Shown: positions 19,583 through 20,858 of the stretch, piece after piece
Layout of the letters: each line of letters opens with the position of its first letter
Position numbering within the stretch: position 1 is the stretch's first letter
Source: CAYOYH01 sp964408165
Lineage (GTDB): Bacteria > Patescibacteriota > Saccharimonadia > Saccharimonadales > CAYOYH01
Assembly (NCBI GenBank): GCA_964408165.1
Contig: CAYOYH010000009.1
Location: 1 to 20,858 of the forward strand
Reading direction: 5' to 3'
DNA length: 20,858 bases
Notes under the pieces: generated by a model
What the model was told of the DNA's origin: nothing
Seen by the model: only the letters and a program-made list of their open reading frames with translations
Database searches by the model: none
Made by a program: the position numbers and the translations under genes

Positions 19583-20539
19583 TTACTTATCCCAAACAAA
19601 GCCGTTGCCAAAATGCCCCCACTTAGCGGTTTCGGCAAACTGTGGCTTCCGAAGATCTAGAAATTTGATTATCCCTTTTGGAGTTAAATCGTAGCCCTCG
19701 ACCAACTCTTCTTTGCCATCTACAACTACTGTTGCCTGCACCGGCTCAGCCACGCCAATGGCATAGGCTAAGTAACAATACACTTCGTTGGCTTGACGCT
19801 TTTTCAAGTAATCGACTGCTACTTTGCGCGCCATATAGGCTGCCGAGCGATCGACTTTGGTGGCATCTTTACCAGAAAAACAGCCACCGCCAAGTGGTAT
19901 ACGCGGACCGTAGTTGTCTACTGCCAATTTCCGCCCCGTCAGACCAACATCAGAATCAAAACCACCTTGACCCCACTCACCAGCCGGATTGGCAAACACT
20001 TTCACCGCCCCGACCGTTTCTTTGCCACCAAGCCATTTTTCGATTATTTCCTCAAGTTCCTGGCTCTTGGAGTGCTGAAAGCTAGCCACTACCGACTGCA
20101 CTTTGATGCCGTCTATTGTTACTTGTGTTTTCCCGTCGTGGGGGAATTTTTTATAAATTAGTTTGTTCAACTCTCTAGATAAATCTGCCTCCAGGGGTAT
20201 CAAGCTTTTTGTTTCACCGGTAGCGTAGCCAACCATTATGCCCTGATCGCCGGCACCGCCAGAGTCTACCCCGCCGGCTATTTCTGGGCTCTGCTGAACC
20301 ACATTTACCCAAACCTCGAAATCTTTTGGTATAAACCGCCGAGCTATCGCTTGATAATCCACTTTGGCGGTGGTAGTAACTTCGCCGGTTACCAAAACTT
20401 TCTGGTGGCCACCAACTGTTTCTATGGCCACTCGTGAAAACTGATCTTGTTTCAAAATCTCATCTAAAACACTATCCGATATTTGATCACAAATTTTGTC
20501 CGGGTGCTTTGGCGACACCGATTCTGCTGTTCTTAACAT
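19583..20539 (-). CDS. metK: S-adenosylmethionine synthetase, compact form
   Basis: It makes S-adenosylmethionine from methionine and ATP in the cytosol. Seen: ESVSPKHPDKICDQISD with the catalytic histidine (H12); GAGDQGIMVGYAT (signature 1); DVGLTGRKLAVDNYG; GGGCFSGKDATKVDRSAAY (signature 2, P-loop-like); and a C-terminal ETAKWGHFG. The protein is 318 residues, against about 380-400 in most bacteria; the loss is in loops and in the C-terminal domain (between YAIGVAEP and the end), not in the active-site motifs. Start: the ATG at 20539 is chosen. An in-frame ATG at 20557 lies inside the terminator hairpin, whose right arm GGAGAGAGG is the Shine-Dalgarno, 7-8 nt from 20539. Expression is controlled by a SAM-I riboswitch. 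Confidence 0.95.
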   Translation of the reverse strand: MLRTAESVSPKHPDKICDQISDSVLDEILKQDQFSRVAIETVGGHQKVLVTGEVTTTAKVDYQAIARRFIPKDFEVWVNVVQQSPEIAGGVDSGGAGDQGIMVGYATGETKSLIPLEADLSRELNKLIYKKFPHDGKTQVTIDGIKVQSVVASFQHSKSQELEEIIEKWLGGKETVGAVKVFANPAGEWGQGGFDSDVGLTGRKLAVDNYGPRIPLGGGCFSGKDATKVDRSAAYMARKVAVDYLKKRQANEVYCYLAYAIGVAEPVQATVVVDGKEELVEGYDLTPKGIIKFLDLRKPQFAETAKWGHFGNGFVWDK

Positions 20540-20540
20540 T

Positions 20541-20568
20541 AAAAAACCTCTCTCCATTTAGAGAAAGG
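20541..20568 (-). terminator. Riboswitch-controlled terminator containing the metK ribosome site
   Basis: CCTTTCTCT (20560-20568), loop AAAT, then GGAGAGAGG (20547-20555) and TTTTTT (20541-20546), a 9-bp stem with two G-U pairs. The U tract ends one nucleotide before the metK ATG. The right arm is the Shine-Dalgarno, so the hairpin could both terminate transcription and hide the ribosome site. Confidence 0.85.
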
Positions 20569-20748
20569 CATCGTTTTTGCTTGATGGTTGATATCGATTC
20601 AGGTCATTTGTTATTCGCGAGAAGCTCAAGGGAGTTGTACGAGTAGTACTACGACTGAGCATCGGAGCGAAAACATATGAACTGGACGATAAGTTTTCAG
20701 GGTGAGGAGCTTCGCTCTTCAGCAGTGAAAATGATCAGCCGTCTAGCC

Positions 20749-20844
20749 ACATCTTTCCCTACGGGTTGGATTAAGCACCTTCCGTCGATGGACGGAGGTT
20801 GCCGGCAGGTCATAGGGCCAATTCCCTCACTGCACTCTTGATAT
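20749..20844 (-). ncRNA. SAM-I (S-box) riboswitch aptamer of metK
   Basis: The minus strand shows the S-box core: ATATCAAGAG, GAGGGAATTGGCCCTATGA, GCCGGCAACC, a P3 hairpin CCGTC-CATC-GACGG, GGTGCTTAATCC and GGGAAAGATG. P1 is ATATC/GATGT, and P2 closes with GCAG/CTGC around the kink-turn. Known: SAM binding stabilises P1. AGGGAAAG (20753-20760) at the 3' edge can instead pair with CTTTCTCT of the terminator's left arm (20560-20567), so the OFF/ON switch can be read directly. About 180 nt separate aptamer and terminator, with a further hairpin GAGC-GAA-GCTC. The promoter probably lies beyond the window edge. Confidence 0.93.
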
Positions 20845-20858
20845 TATTTTGTTAACAA

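Noticed and set aside
20540..20557. Upstream ATG for MetK inside the terminator hairpin.
   Set aside because: The following GGAGAGAGG serves as ribosome site for the ATG at 20539, and the family sequence begins there.

Overview
The window reads as bacterial chromosome, dense with housekeeping genes, probably from a small-genome Patescibacteria (CPR) lineage such as Saccharibacteria. The reasons are compact proteins (a MetK of about 318 residues), many genes whose -10 box lies only 6-11 nt from the ATG (near-leaderless mRNAs), a FemAB/PBP wall set, and a clpC-radA-PIN/TRAM order that recalls Firmicutes without ctsR, mcsAB or disA. The lineage is an inference. TGA is used as an ordinary stop codon, which argues against the SR1/Gracilibacteria code.

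Left part (1-5.5 kb, all minus strand): a sigma-70 factor cut by the window edge, a zinc-dependent phospholipase C-like protein without an evident signal peptide, recG, and a tyrS/small-membrane-protein pair overlapping by 4 nt. Middle (5.5-9.9 kb, plus strand): a FemAB-type peptidoglycan bridge enzyme and a class A penicillin-binding protein with a very basic N-terminus and a C-terminal Ig-like extension. Together these two build and cross-link peptidoglycan. A structured intergenic region lies between tyrS and femAB.

Right part (9.9-18 kb, minus strand): a PIN/TRAM protein and radA in one operon, a 720-bp gene-free stretch made of heptanucleotide repeats and a dispersed hairpin repeat, a membrane-anchored HEMLH metallopeptidase, clpC and nusA. 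clpC has a CIRCE operator overlapping its promoter, and a 75-bp segment carrying half of that operator is duplicated upstream. nusA has a good promoter and a structured leader.

Far right (18-20.9 kb, minus strand): a RelE-like toxin with an RHH-type antitoxin, a region of nested inverted repeats, a 68-residue two-helix membrane protein with a near-consensus promoter and Shine-Dalgarno, and a compact metK controlled by a SAM-I riboswitch with a terminator that contains the metK ribosome binding site. No tRNA, rRNA, CRISPR array, transposase or phage gene was recognised. The most notable material is regulatory and repetitive DNA: near-leaderless starts, the CIRCE duplication, heptamer repeats, the metK switch and several unexplained nested hairpins.
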